This document shows positions 1-6,630 of a DNA stretch of 17,884 nucleotides, piece after piece. Both the position numbers and the translations under genes were made by a program. This DNA is from an uncultured Clostridia bacterium (GTDB lineage: Bacteria > Bacillota > Clostridia > Christensenellales > Aristaeellaceae). Each line of letters starts with the position of its first letter. The first letter of the stretch is position 1. The stretch spans positions 1-17,884 of the forward strand of contig CANQGC010000027.1 in the NCBI GenBank assembly GCA_947600345.1, in the 5' to 3' direction. Under the pieces are notes generated by a model that searched no databases, had not been told where the DNA came from, and saw only the letters and a list, made by a program, of their open reading frames with translations.

Positions 1-801
1 GTTCAGGTTCACCCGCGCGTTCAGCTCGCTGAAGTACCCGGCGTAGGAGTTGTTCGCAGCGCTCAGAAACAGCAGCAGAAAGTACAGGCTCAGCAGCAGC
101 GTCTTCGCGTCCGCGCCGTCGTTGCGAATGTCCACCACGTACATCGCCGCGATCAGCAGCGTCAACAGCGCGTACGCCGTCATCGTCACGTCGTTCTTCA
201 CCGAAGGCACGATGTAGCTCGCGATGTAGCTCTCATCGCTGCCCAGGTACGGATACTCCGGCACCGCGATCCCCCAGTCCTCCGGAAAGTAGGTCACCAT
301 GCTGAGCTCCCTGCCCAGGTAGTTCTCGGGCAGGGACATGCGCGTCTTCCGCCACACGTCGCCCTGCTCCCGGTGGAGCTTCTCCCAGTCCTCCTCCGTC
401 AGCGCCAGAAAGCCGTCCTCCCCGCGCTCGATCTCCCCGCGGAAGTCGCTGTGGAGCAGCTCCCCGTCCAGGAACGCCTCCACGCCGTCCTGGTAGGAGT
501 GCCACTCCAGCTCGGGGTCGGGGACCTCCTCCGCCAGCGTGCGGGTGATGCGCACGGCCCGGGTTCCCTCGGGCAGCTCCGGAACCCGCACGCCCTCCGC
601 GAAGGCCGGCTCGTAGGCCTGCACCCGGTCCCCGACCAGCAGCTCGTAGCGCCAGCCGAAGCGCTGCTGCGCCGAGTCGGCCAGGTACAGCTCCTCCCTG
701 CCCACGCGGCTCATCAGGGAGAACGCGGCCAGTATGACCGCCGCTATGCACAACGCCAGCGCCACGCCCACCGCGCATCGCCAATCTCGCCTCTGACCCA
801 T
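1..801 (-). CDS. Membrane sensor-like protein, N-terminal part (cut by window edge)
   Basis: The frame is open from an ATG at 801 to the window edge (267 codons), so the C-terminus is missing. A purine-rich ribosome site (GGAGGGGGAG) sits just upstream, and a consensus-like promoter lies at 910-938. Residues 10-31 form a hydrophobic anchor. Residues 32-205 are hydrophilic and probably outside the cell; they include FLDGELLHSDF near 110-120 and SLPENYLGREL near 156-166, which resemble strands of a galactose-binding-like beta sandwich. Two further hydrophobic helices follow near 208-224 and 235-250. Anchor, extracellular sandwich and then several helices is the layout of 7TMR-DISM-type sensors, which end in a kinase or GGDEF domain, but that part is outside the window. 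The sensor role is inference. The gene is transcribed in the same direction as the sugar operon but is separated from it by a terminator. Confidence 0.65.
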   Translation of the reverse strand, partial: MGQRRDWRCAVGVALALCIAAVILAAFSLMSRVGREELYLADSAQQRFGWRYELLVGDRVQAYEPAFAEGVRVPELPEGTRAVRITRTLAEEVPDPELEWHSYQDGVEAFLDGELLHSDFRGEIERGEDGFLALTEEDWEKLHREQGDVWRKTRMSLPENYLGRELSMVTYFPEDWGIAVPEYPYLGSDESYIASYIVPSVKNDVTMTAYALLTLLIAAMYVVDIRNDGADAKTLLLSLYFLLLFLSAANNSYAGYFSELNARVNLN

Positions 802-865
802 CGCGCTCCCCCTCCGCGTCCTTGCCTCTTCCGCCGCGCGCCCCCTCGCGATTCGAGCGCGCGTC

Positions 866-897
866 CGAGCGGCGGGAATCCGGGTTCCCTCCGCTCG
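866..897 (-). other. Strong stem-loop at the 5' end of the leader RNA
   Basis: An outer 7-bp stem (866-872 with 891-897, CGAGCGG/CCGCTCG), one mismatch, and an inner 5-bp stem (GGGAA/TTCCC) enclose a 6-base loop. It would form almost at the 5' end of the transcript from the promoter at 910-938. No run of T follows, so it looks like an RNA-stabilising or control element rather than a terminator. Confidence 0.5.
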
Positions 898-909
898 CCT
901 TCCTTCATT

Positions 910-938
910 ATTATTTCACGACGCCCTGCGCTTGTCAA
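910..938 (-). promoter_or_regulatory. Sigma-A promoter for the membrane sensor-like gene
   Basis: Reading the minus strand, the -35 box is TTGACA (933-938), followed by a 17-base spacer and a -10 box AATAAT (910-915). Transcription would start near 903, giving a leader of about 100 bases before the ATG at 801. Confidence 0.7.
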
Positions 939-1030
939 TGCGCGTGGCGCGAACGGAAGATATGCGGCGTGAATGGCACGCCCGCGGCGAAGCAGGCGCG
1001 CGGGCGGCGGCAAACGAGACAGACATCTTC

Positions 1031-1064
1031 CAAAAAAGAAAAGCGCCGCGCGAAGGCGGCTGCT
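1031..1064 (-). terminator. Rho-independent terminator of the sugar operon
   Basis: On the minus strand a perfect 5-bp GC stem (GCCGC/GCGGC, 1045-1049 with 1056-1060) with a 6-base loop is followed at once by TTTTCTTTTTT. An outer AGC/GCT pairing lengthens the stem past a single bulged base. It lies about 125 bases past the stop codon of the hydrolase gene. Confidence 0.8.
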
Positions 1065-1188
1065 CGAAAACCGGCGCCAGATCTCCCGGCAAGCGCGATG
1101 GAGCGAGCGGGATATCCAGCGCCGGTGGCAAGGGGCGAAGGCACCGGCCTCAGGTTTCGGGCGATGCACACCGCCGGGGCCGGCGGCC

Positions 1189-3198
1189 TCAGCCAATCTC
1201 GATCATCGTATGCCCCGATACCTTCGGAAGCTCGATGACGGCGTAGCCGTCCTCATAGCGGAACGCCAGGGGCTCCCCGCCGGGCACCGCGCAAGCCGAC
1301 GACGGCGCGTGGTCGAGGCGCACGCGGAGCGTGCGGTCCAGCGCGGTGTGCTCGTCCTCGATGGTCTCGATGCGCTTGCTCTTCTTGATCAGCACATAGT
1401 TCAGTATGTGCACGATGTGCGCATCCTCGCTGCGGCGAAGCGTCACCTCCGAAATGGCGGGCAGGTCGGTGACGATCAGCGGCCGCGGCAGGAGGTGCTC
1501 GATGCAGCAGCGGATCAGCTCCCGATGCGCCTGATAGCCGTTCATCAGATAGTCCGTGAACAGCGGCGAGGACAGGATCGCGTAGCCATCGCCGAACAGG
1601 ATGGCCGGCTGCTCCGTTTCCTCGAGCGTGGGCGGCGTCTGCCTGTGCGAGCAGAAGCGCTCGTAGCCGCGCTCGAAGTAGGGATCGACGATGCGCGCGG
1701 CGACGGTCTCCCCCTCGCCCCGCTCCAGCACGCAGCCGCGTTCATACAGCACGTGGTCGATCTTCGGCAGGCCGCGGAACGCGTCGCCGGTGGCGCGGAT
1801 GTAGCGCACGCTGAACGGGCTCTCCCCCCGGTACTTCGCCCGGACGCAGCGGAGCACGTACTCCCCGCGCTCGGGATCGACGCCGGCGTCGCCGGTCAGC
1901 AGCAGCTTGCCGCCGCCCTCCACGAAGCGGTCCAACCGGGCCGCGAGCTCCGCGTCCGGCACGAAGTGATCCGGCAGGATCAGCAGGCGATAGCCCTCCA
2001 GGCTGTCGCGCATGTTCAGGAAGTGGAAGGGCTGATGCAATTCCTGAAGCACGCGGTATACGCCCTCCTCGATGCAGGCCGGGCGGTCCGAATTGAGGCT
2101 GCGGCTGCTGGCGATGAACGCGCCGATCTCCGCCACCGGGCGCGTGCCGTGCAGCCAGGGCTCCTTCGCCTCGATGGAGGCGAACACCTTGCCGATGCGG
2201 TCGTAGACGACCGGATCGAGCCTCCCGCAGGGATGCAGCTGATCGCCCACGCAGACCTTGGCCCCCCAGGCGAGGGCGCGGAAGCACTCATACTCCAGCG
2301 CCTTCTCGTTGCGCAGGGAGCCGAAGTCGCCCCAGCTCATGTGGAACTTGCCGTTCATCATGGCGATTTCCTGGGGGTACTTCTGGACGTACGCCGCCGC
2401 GATGGGGAAGTGGCTGTAGCCCCACTTGTCGCTGGGCAGAGATTCAATGTCCAGGAAGGTGAAATATTGCCGTTTTGTGACGCTGGAGGCCTCCGCGTCG
2501 GTGGCGTCGTCCAGGGCATACGGATGGGAATTGAAGTAGACATCCAATTCCGAATTCATATCCTTCAAGAATTCATAGATGTCGCGGCAGAAGGCGGTCT
2601 CCGCGATGCGGTCATGACGAATGACCTGATTGCGATCCGTGGGATCCATGCCACTGGCGAGCATCTCCGCCTTGCAGACCGGGCAGACGCACTCATGACC
2701 TGTCACAATATCAATCCAAAAACCGGCCGGATGATAGCGCCGCCAGATCTCCTCCAGCTCCGTCTTGAGCACCTTGCGGTACTCCGGATTGTTGAAACAG
2801 ATGGTATTCCACTTGTAGTATCCTGTTTCAAAAGGAAGCTTGTTACCCAGGGTCCCGTCATAGGTGACCATCAGCCACTCGGGATGCCGCTTCGCCCAGT
2901 CCTCATTCCAGGACACGCAGGTGTAGGCGACGGGGCGAATGCCCGCCTCCCGGCAGGCCTCGACCTGCGCGCCGAAGAGGTCAAAGCCGTTGAGCGCCGG
3001 ATGCTGGGTGCCGATCGCCGTGGGGTAGTAGTACATTCCGTGATGGCACTTCGCAAACAGGTTGATGGATTCGACGTGCGCCCTCTTCAGCGTGGCTGTG
3101 AATTCATCGGCATCGAAGCGCGCGCCGACGGCGGGGATCTCCGGGCTGGTGTGAAAATCCAGGTGAATTTGCCGGTAGGGGATGTGGTCCTTCTTCAT
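1189..3198 (-). CDS. Putative glycoside hydrolase, alpha-amylase-family/GHL6-like with GH42-type middle domain
   Basis: A 669-residue protein with no signal peptide, so it probably acts in the cytoplasm on the sugar brought in by the adjacent importer. The N-terminal third looks like a TIM barrel of the hypothetical glycosyl hydrolase GHL6 type: IPYRQIHLDFHTS at the start, AKCHHGMYYYPT near 49-60, and FWIDIVTGHECVCPVC near 160-175. Asp163 is a possible catalytic residue, and the Cys170/172/175 cluster could bind metal. The middle (about 390-580) resembles the beta-galactosidase trimerisation domain. I chose the ATG at 3198 because the GGA-type ribosome site is about 11 bases upstream and MKKDxIPYRQ is the usual family start. 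An ATG at 3210 in frame overlaps the permease stop (ATGA) and is too close to that site. It is the last gene of the operon, 8 bases after the permease. The substrate is unknown. Confidence 0.75.
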   Translation of the reverse strand: MKKDHIPYRQIHLDFHTSPEIPAVGARFDADEFTATLKRAHVESINLFAKCHHGMYYYPTAIGTQHPALNGFDLFGAQVEACREAGIRPVAYTCVSWNEDWAKRHPEWLMVTYDGTLGNKLPFETGYYKWNTICFNNPEYRKVLKTELEEIWRRYHPAGFWIDIVTGHECVCPVCKAEMLASGMDPTDRNQVIRHDRIAETAFCRDIYEFLKDMNSELDVYFNSHPYALDDATDAEASSVTKRQYFTFLDIESLPSDKWGYSHFPIAAAYVQKYPQEIAMMNGKFHMSWGDFGSLRNEKALEYECFRALAWGAKVCVGDQLHPCGRLDPVVYDRIGKVFASIEAKEPWLHGTRPVAEIGAFIASSRSLNSDRPACIEEGVYRVLQELHQPFHFLNMRDSLEGYRLLILPDHFVPDAELAARLDRFVEGGGKLLLTGDAGVDPERGEYVLRCVRAKYRGESPFSVRYIRATGDAFRGLPKIDHVLYERGCVLERGEGETVAARIVDPYFERGYERFCSHRQTPPTLEETEQPAILFGDGYAILSSPLFTDYLMNGYQAHRELIRCCIEHLLPRPLIVTDLPAISEVTLRRSEDAHIVHILNYVLIKKSKRIETIEDEHTALDRTLRVRLDHAPSSACAVPGGEPLAFRYEDGYAVIELPKVSGHTMIEIG

Positions 3199-3206
3199 CT
3201 TTAAAA

Positions 3207-4046
3207 TCATCCTTTCAGTGCGCCGGCCATCATACCGGCCTCCACTTTCTCTTGCAGGATCGCGTATAGAATCAGCGAGGGAACGATCGACAGCGTGATC
3301 GCCGCCATGACTCCGCCATAGTCTGATTTCCACTGGGAGAAGAACTGCAGCAGGCCGTAGGAGATCACCTGCTTGTTCTTGTCATTCACAAAGACGAGGG
3401 GGAACAGCAGATTGTTCCAGATGTTGATGAAATTAAATATGGACGACGTCACGATGGCGGGCTTCGACAGGGGCAGGATCAGGCGGAAGTAGACCGCCTT
3501 GGCGCCGCAGCCGTCGATGATCGCGGCCTCCTCCAGGTCCCTGGGGATGCCCACCATGAAGCCGTTGTAGATGAACACGGTCATCGGCAGCTGGAAGGCC
3601 ACGTAGAGCAGTATGAGGACGGTGTAGCTGTTCTTCACGTGCAGCTGCCCGAGGTTGAACGCCAGCGGGATGATGACCGACTGCATCGGGATCATCATGC
3701 CGGATACGAAGAACAGCAGCACCAGCGGCTGCAGCTTGAACCTGAAGCGGGCGATGACGTAGGACGCCATGGAGCCCACGAACACCAGCAGCACCAGCGA
3801 CATGCCGGTGAGGAACAGCGTGTTCAGGAAGTACCGCCCCATGTTGCCCACCTTCCAGGCGGTCGCGTAGTTTTCAAAGCCCCAGGTCTTCGGCAGGGAG
3901 AAGGGGTTCGCGAAGATCTCCCGGGTGGTCTTGAAGGACGAGACGATGGTAAAGACGATGGGAAACAGGCATATGACCACCATCGCGGCGAACACGATGT
4001 AAAACCAGTTCTTGCTGAAGAACGACCGCGGCTTCATCTGCTTCAT
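3207..4046 (-). CDS. Carbohydrate ABC transporter permease, MalG-type
   Basis: A 279-residue inner-membrane permease of the CUT1 family. It has about six hydrophobic segments, starting near 15-37 and 75-96. The cytoplasmic EAA loop that docks the ATPase is clear near 171-192 (LEEAAIIDGCGAKAV...LPL). The C-terminus EAGMMAGALKG is typical of MalG/AraQ-like subunits. The start ATG at 4046 has GAGGAGG 8 bases upstream; a second in-frame ATG at 4037 is less well placed. It follows the other permease by 13 bases and is one operon with it. No ATPase gene is present; CUT1 systems of Firmicutes often share an MsmK-like ATPase encoded elsewhere. Confidence 0.92.
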   Translation of the reverse strand: MKQMKPRSFFSKNWFYIVFAAMVVICLFPIVFTIVSSFKTTREIFANPFSLPKTWGFENYATAWKVGNMGRYFLNTLFLTGMSLVLLVFVGSMASYVIARFRFKLQPLVLLFFVSGMMIPMQSVIIPLAFNLGQLHVKNSYTVLILLYVAFQLPMTVFIYNGFMVGIPRDLEEAAIIDGCGAKAVYFRLILPLSKPAIVTSSIFNFINIWNNLLFPLVFVNDKNKQVISYGLLQFFSQWKSDYGGVMAAITLSIVPSLILYAILQEKVEAGMMAGALKG

Positions 4047-4059
4047 GCGCCCTCCCTCC

Positions 4060-4947
4060 TCACGCCTCGTCCCGACCGCTCATGAGCCGAAGCGACAGGA
4101 CGGAAAATACGATGCACAGCACGAAGATCACAACCGAGATCGCGCTGCCGAGGCCGTAGTGGTTGTACTTGAACGCCTCGTTGTACATCATCACGCCGGG
4201 AACCTGCGTCATGCCGTTTGGGCCCCCCTCGGTCATAATGAATATGATATCAAAGGTCTTGATGCTGCCGGTGATGATCATCACGGTGGAGATCTTGATG
4301 GATTCCATGATCGAGGGCAGCACCACGTCCTTGATCTTTCGCATCCCCTTCGCGCCGTCCAGCTCGGCTGCCTCCAGGATCTCCACGGGGATTTCGGATA
4401 TGGCGGCGTAGCTGATCGTCATGTGGTAGCCGAAGCCGCACCATACGTTGGCGATGATCACGAACAGCAGCGCGGTGGATTGCTGAATCAGCCAGCCCTT
4501 TGGGCCGTCGATCAGGCCCAGGGACATCAGCAGCGTGTTCAAAACGCCGGTGTCGTTGGCGCTGAAGATCATCTGGAAGACCAGCGCCGAGGCCGTCATG
4601 GGCAAAATGACGGGCGCGAAGCAGATCATCTTTACGATGGAAGAGCCGCGCCTGCGCTTTGCCAGCAGATAGCCCATCATGTAGCCGAGCGGAATCTGCA
4701 GCACCAGGTTCAGCACGGTAAACCAGAAGCCGTTCGCGAGCGCCTTCCGAAACAGGGGGTACTTGAACAGCTTCACGAAGTTCTTAAACCCGACGAAGGT
4801 CATGGGAGAACCGGAGATTCCGTTCCAATCCGAAAAGCCGAAGCCGATGGATTCAAAGATCGGCACGACCGCAAGCGTGATGTAGATGATCAACGCCGGG
4901 AGCAGAAAGAGCAGAATTGTACTGCGCGAACGCCTGTTGACTTTCAA
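4060..4947 (-). CDS. Carbohydrate ABC transporter permease, MalF-type (TTG start)
   Basis: A 295-residue CUT1-family permease, partner of the MalG-type subunit downstream. The first helix is near 9-30, and the EAA loop is near 192-213 (EAAELDGAKGMRKIKDVVLPS). The start codon is TTG at 4945-4947 with AAAGGAGG about 9 bases upstream. A weak start codon beneath two stem-loops suggests it is made at a lower level than the binding protein. It lies about 150 bases after the binding-protein stop. Confidence 0.92.
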   Translation of the reverse strand: MKVNRRSRSTILLFLLPALIIYITLAVVPIFESIGFGFSDWNGISGSPMTFVGFKNFVKLFKYPLFRKALANGFWFTVLNLVLQIPLGYMMGYLLAKRRRGSSIVKMICFAPVILPMTASALVFQMIFSANDTGVLNTLLMSLGLIDGPKGWLIQQSTALLFVIIANVWCGFGYHMTISYAAISEIPVEILEAAELDGAKGMRKIKDVVLPSIMESIKISTVMIITGSIKTFDIIFIMTEGGPNGMTQVPGVMMYNEAFKYNHYGLGSAISVVIFVLCIVFSVLSLRLMSGRDEA

Positions 4948-4994
4948 GCGGCGACGCCTCCTTTGCCATTTCTTCCGCGTGTTCCGAAGGCCGC

Positions 4995-5015
4995 AAGGCG
5001 CGAAATGCGCGCCTT
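4995..5015 (-). other. Stem-loop between binding protein and permease genes
   Basis: A perfect 8-bp stem AAGGCGCG/CGCGCCTT with a 5-base loop. It has no T run. Together with the larger hairpin at 5052-5084 it lies in the only long gap of the sugar operon. Confidence 0.45.
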
Positions 5016-5045
5016 CAAGCGCTCCGTATCCGCTTTGGCCAAATC

Positions 5046-5084
5046 AAAAACGGGATTGCCGCAAACGCGGCTTGCGGCAATCCC
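5046..5084 (-). terminator. Strong hairpin after the binding-protein gene, likely partial terminator
   Basis: A perfect 13-bp stem (5052-5064 with 5072-5084, GGGATTGCCGCAA and its complement) with a 7-base loop, followed on the minus strand by GTTTTTG. It begins 15 bases past the binding-protein stop at 5100. The position fits partial termination and 3'-end protection, so that binding protein is made in excess over permeases, as is common for ABC importers. Confidence 0.7.
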
Positions 5085-5099
5085 AAGGGGAGAAATGGA

Positions 5100-6395
5100 T
5101 CAGCTGTTCAGATCGATTTCGTTCTGGATGGCCTCGGCGGCCTCCTCGGGCGTCATCTGGCCCAGGGACATGCCGATCAGCGTATTGCGGACCATATCCA
5201 GCATCGCGGGCACGGGGTCGTAGTCGGTGGTGTCGCCGGAGTACAGGGTGGTGTTGTTCACGATATCCATTGCCTGGTAGAACAAGGAATCCTCACTGAT
5301 GTCGGAGATATCGATGTCCTTGCGAACGGGAAACACTTCGATTTCCTTCGTCCTGCGCTCCTCCCACTCTGCGCTGGTAAAGAATTTGACGAACAATTCC
5401 TGTGCTTCCTTCTCTGCGCCTTCGGCAGTGCCATCCAAGCTAAATGCCTGCGGATAGACGATGCCGTCGGTCTTGAATTCCTCATGCTCGGTGTAGTAGG
5501 GCAGCGCGAACATGCCGATATCCGCGGCGATCTCGGAATCGTTGCAGTCGCCGATGAACCAGGTGCCGTTCACGTCCATCGCGGCCTTGCCGGTCAGGAA
5601 CATATTCTTCTCCTCTTCGTAGGTCATGCCCTCGTAGTTGGGAGAGAACGCCCCGGCATTCTTGAAGTCCATGTAGTTCTGCAGGGAGGCAACCATCTCC
5701 GGATCGGTCCACTTCGCGGTGCGCGCGCCGATGTCCATGGTGTGCTTGACGCCGGCGGTCTTGTAGGTCAGCCAGTTCTGGATGTGGCCGGCGCGCCAGG
5801 TCTCGTCCGCGCCGCAGGCGAAGGGAACGACACCTATTGCATTCAGCTTATCGATGGCGTCGAACATCTCATCCATCGTCTCGGGTACCTTCTCGATTCC
5901 GGCCTGGGCAAACAGGGCCTTGTTGTAGTAGATGCCTTCGACGCCTATGGAGTAAGGAACAGCGTAGTAGCCGTCCAAGCCGAAAGAAGAGTAGTTGAAG
6001 CCTTCGAATATACCGTCGTTAAATCCCTCATACCATTCGGTATCCTCAAACAGCGGGGAGATTTCTTCAATCAGGCCATTCTTGGCGTATTCCAAACCCA
6101 TCATGACGGTCGGGAGGACAAAGACGTTCGGCATATCGCCTGTGGCAATGGCAGTGTTCAGTAGGTTGAGGAAAGCGCTCTCTTCGTTCACGGAATCGTC
6201 TTGTATGGTGATCCAGGGATACTGTTCAGTGAAGGCTGCCTTGATCTCTTGGAAGATAGGGGCCATGGAGTCGGATCCGGTCCATCGGGTCAGCAGTCGG
6301 ATGGTTACAGGCTCATGATCCTCCGCCATTGCGGGAAGGGTCAATACTGCAAGTATCAGTGCAACGGTTGTCAGGATTGCCAGGGTACGCTTCAT
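5100..6395 (-). CDS. Extracellular sugar-binding protein of an ABC importer
   Basis: A 431-residue family-1 (COG1653-type) solute-binding protein that would capture sugars outside the membrane and deliver them to the two permeases downstream. Residues 1-24 are a signal peptide: MKR, a hydrophobic core, then PAMA before Glu25. The site is AMA|E with no lipobox cysteine, so it is predicted to be cleaved by signal peptidase I rather than lipid-anchored. Typical features include YYNKALFAQAGIEKVPETMDEM (about residues 152-173), the GKAAMDVNGTW stretch, and a C-terminal MSLGQMTPEEAAEAIQ. The start ATG at 6395 has a perfect AGGAGG site 8-9 bases upstream. It is the first gene of the operon. How the mature protein is kept at the cell surface is not evident. 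Confidence 0.92.
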   Translation of the reverse strand: MKRTLAILTTVALILAVLTLPAMAEDHEPVTIRLLTRWTGSDSMAPIFQEIKAAFTEQYPWITIQDDSVNEESAFLNLLNTAIATGDMPNVFVLPTVMMGLEYAKNGLIEEISPLFEDTEWYEGFNDGIFEGFNYSSFGLDGYYAVPYSIGVEGIYYNKALFAQAGIEKVPETMDEMFDAIDKLNAIGVVPFACGADETWRAGHIQNWLTYKTAGVKHTMDIGARTAKWTDPEMVASLQNYMDFKNAGAFSPNYEGMTYEEEKNMFLTGKAAMDVNGTWFIGDCNDSEIAADIGMFALPYYTEHEEFKTDGIVYPQAFSLDGTAEGAEKEAQELFVKFFTSAEWEERRTKEIEVFPVRKDIDISDISEDSLFYQAMDIVNNTTLYSGDTTDYDPVPAMLDMVRNTLIGMSLGQMTPEEAAEAIQNEIDLNS

Positions 6396-6424
6396 GGGGT
6401 ATACCTCCTATTACTGTAATATTT

Positions 6425-6437
6425 GCCCTTTGCGGGC
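6425..6437 (-). other. Small hairpin in the binding-protein leader
   Basis: GCCC (6425-6428) and GGGC (6434-6437) pair around a 5-base loop, about 30 bases before the start codon of the binding-protein gene. Short and of uncertain meaning. Confidence 0.25.
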
Positions 6438-6450
6438 TCGCTGTATTTAG

Positions 6451-6491
6451 TTTATATTCGAGATCGGTCTTTTGAAAATGGAAAAAACCGA
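6451..6491 (-). promoter_or_regulatory. Candidate promoter and operator of the sugar operon
   Basis: On the minus strand a -10-like TATAAA (6451-6456) has no good -35 box 17 bases upstream. That position instead falls in the loop of a 10-bp imperfect palindrome (6464-6473 with 6482-6491, TCGGTCTTTT against AAAAAACCGA). A promoter with a poor -35 and a palindrome over it is what an activator-dependent promoter would look like. The divergently encoded AraC-type regulator is the obvious candidate. This is inference from layout only. Confidence 0.35.
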
Positions 6492-6551
6492 CATATTATG
6501 TAAATATCCAACTTTATTTCTCTTATTTCGCACAATAGGCACACAGCAAAA

Positions 6552-6580
6552 TTGACTATGATGCCAAATATTTGTATAAT
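6552..6580 (+). promoter_or_regulatory. Near-consensus sigma-A promoter of the two-component operon
   Basis: TTGACT (6552-6557), a 17-base spacer and a perfect TATAAT (6575-6580). Transcription would start near 6587. This decides the kinase start: the in-frame ATG at 6592 would be almost leaderless, while the ATG at 6631 has a proper ribosome site. Confidence 0.8.
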
Positions 6581-6630
6581 ATAAGTAGTAGATGCAAGCA
6601 GAAAGACTCAGATTAAGAGAAGGTGTGAAC

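Larger units (their letters stand above)
802..1188. other. Intergenic region: terminator, promoter and leader hairpin, no gene
   Basis: This 387-base gap separates the end of the sugar operon from the sensor-like gene. It holds the operon terminator (about 1031-1064), the promoter at 910-938 and the leader hairpin at 866-897. Several short open frames cross it on both strands, but none has a convincing ribosome site or recognisable protein. I see no tRNA or other RNA gene. Confidence 0.6.

Noticed and set aside
973..3204. A 743-codon plus-strand open frame
   Set aside because: It lies opposite the hydrolase gene, has low-complexity Ala/Arg/Val/Asp-rich sequence with no recognisable family, and reflects high GC. 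The minus-strand hydrolase has a family match and good start signals.
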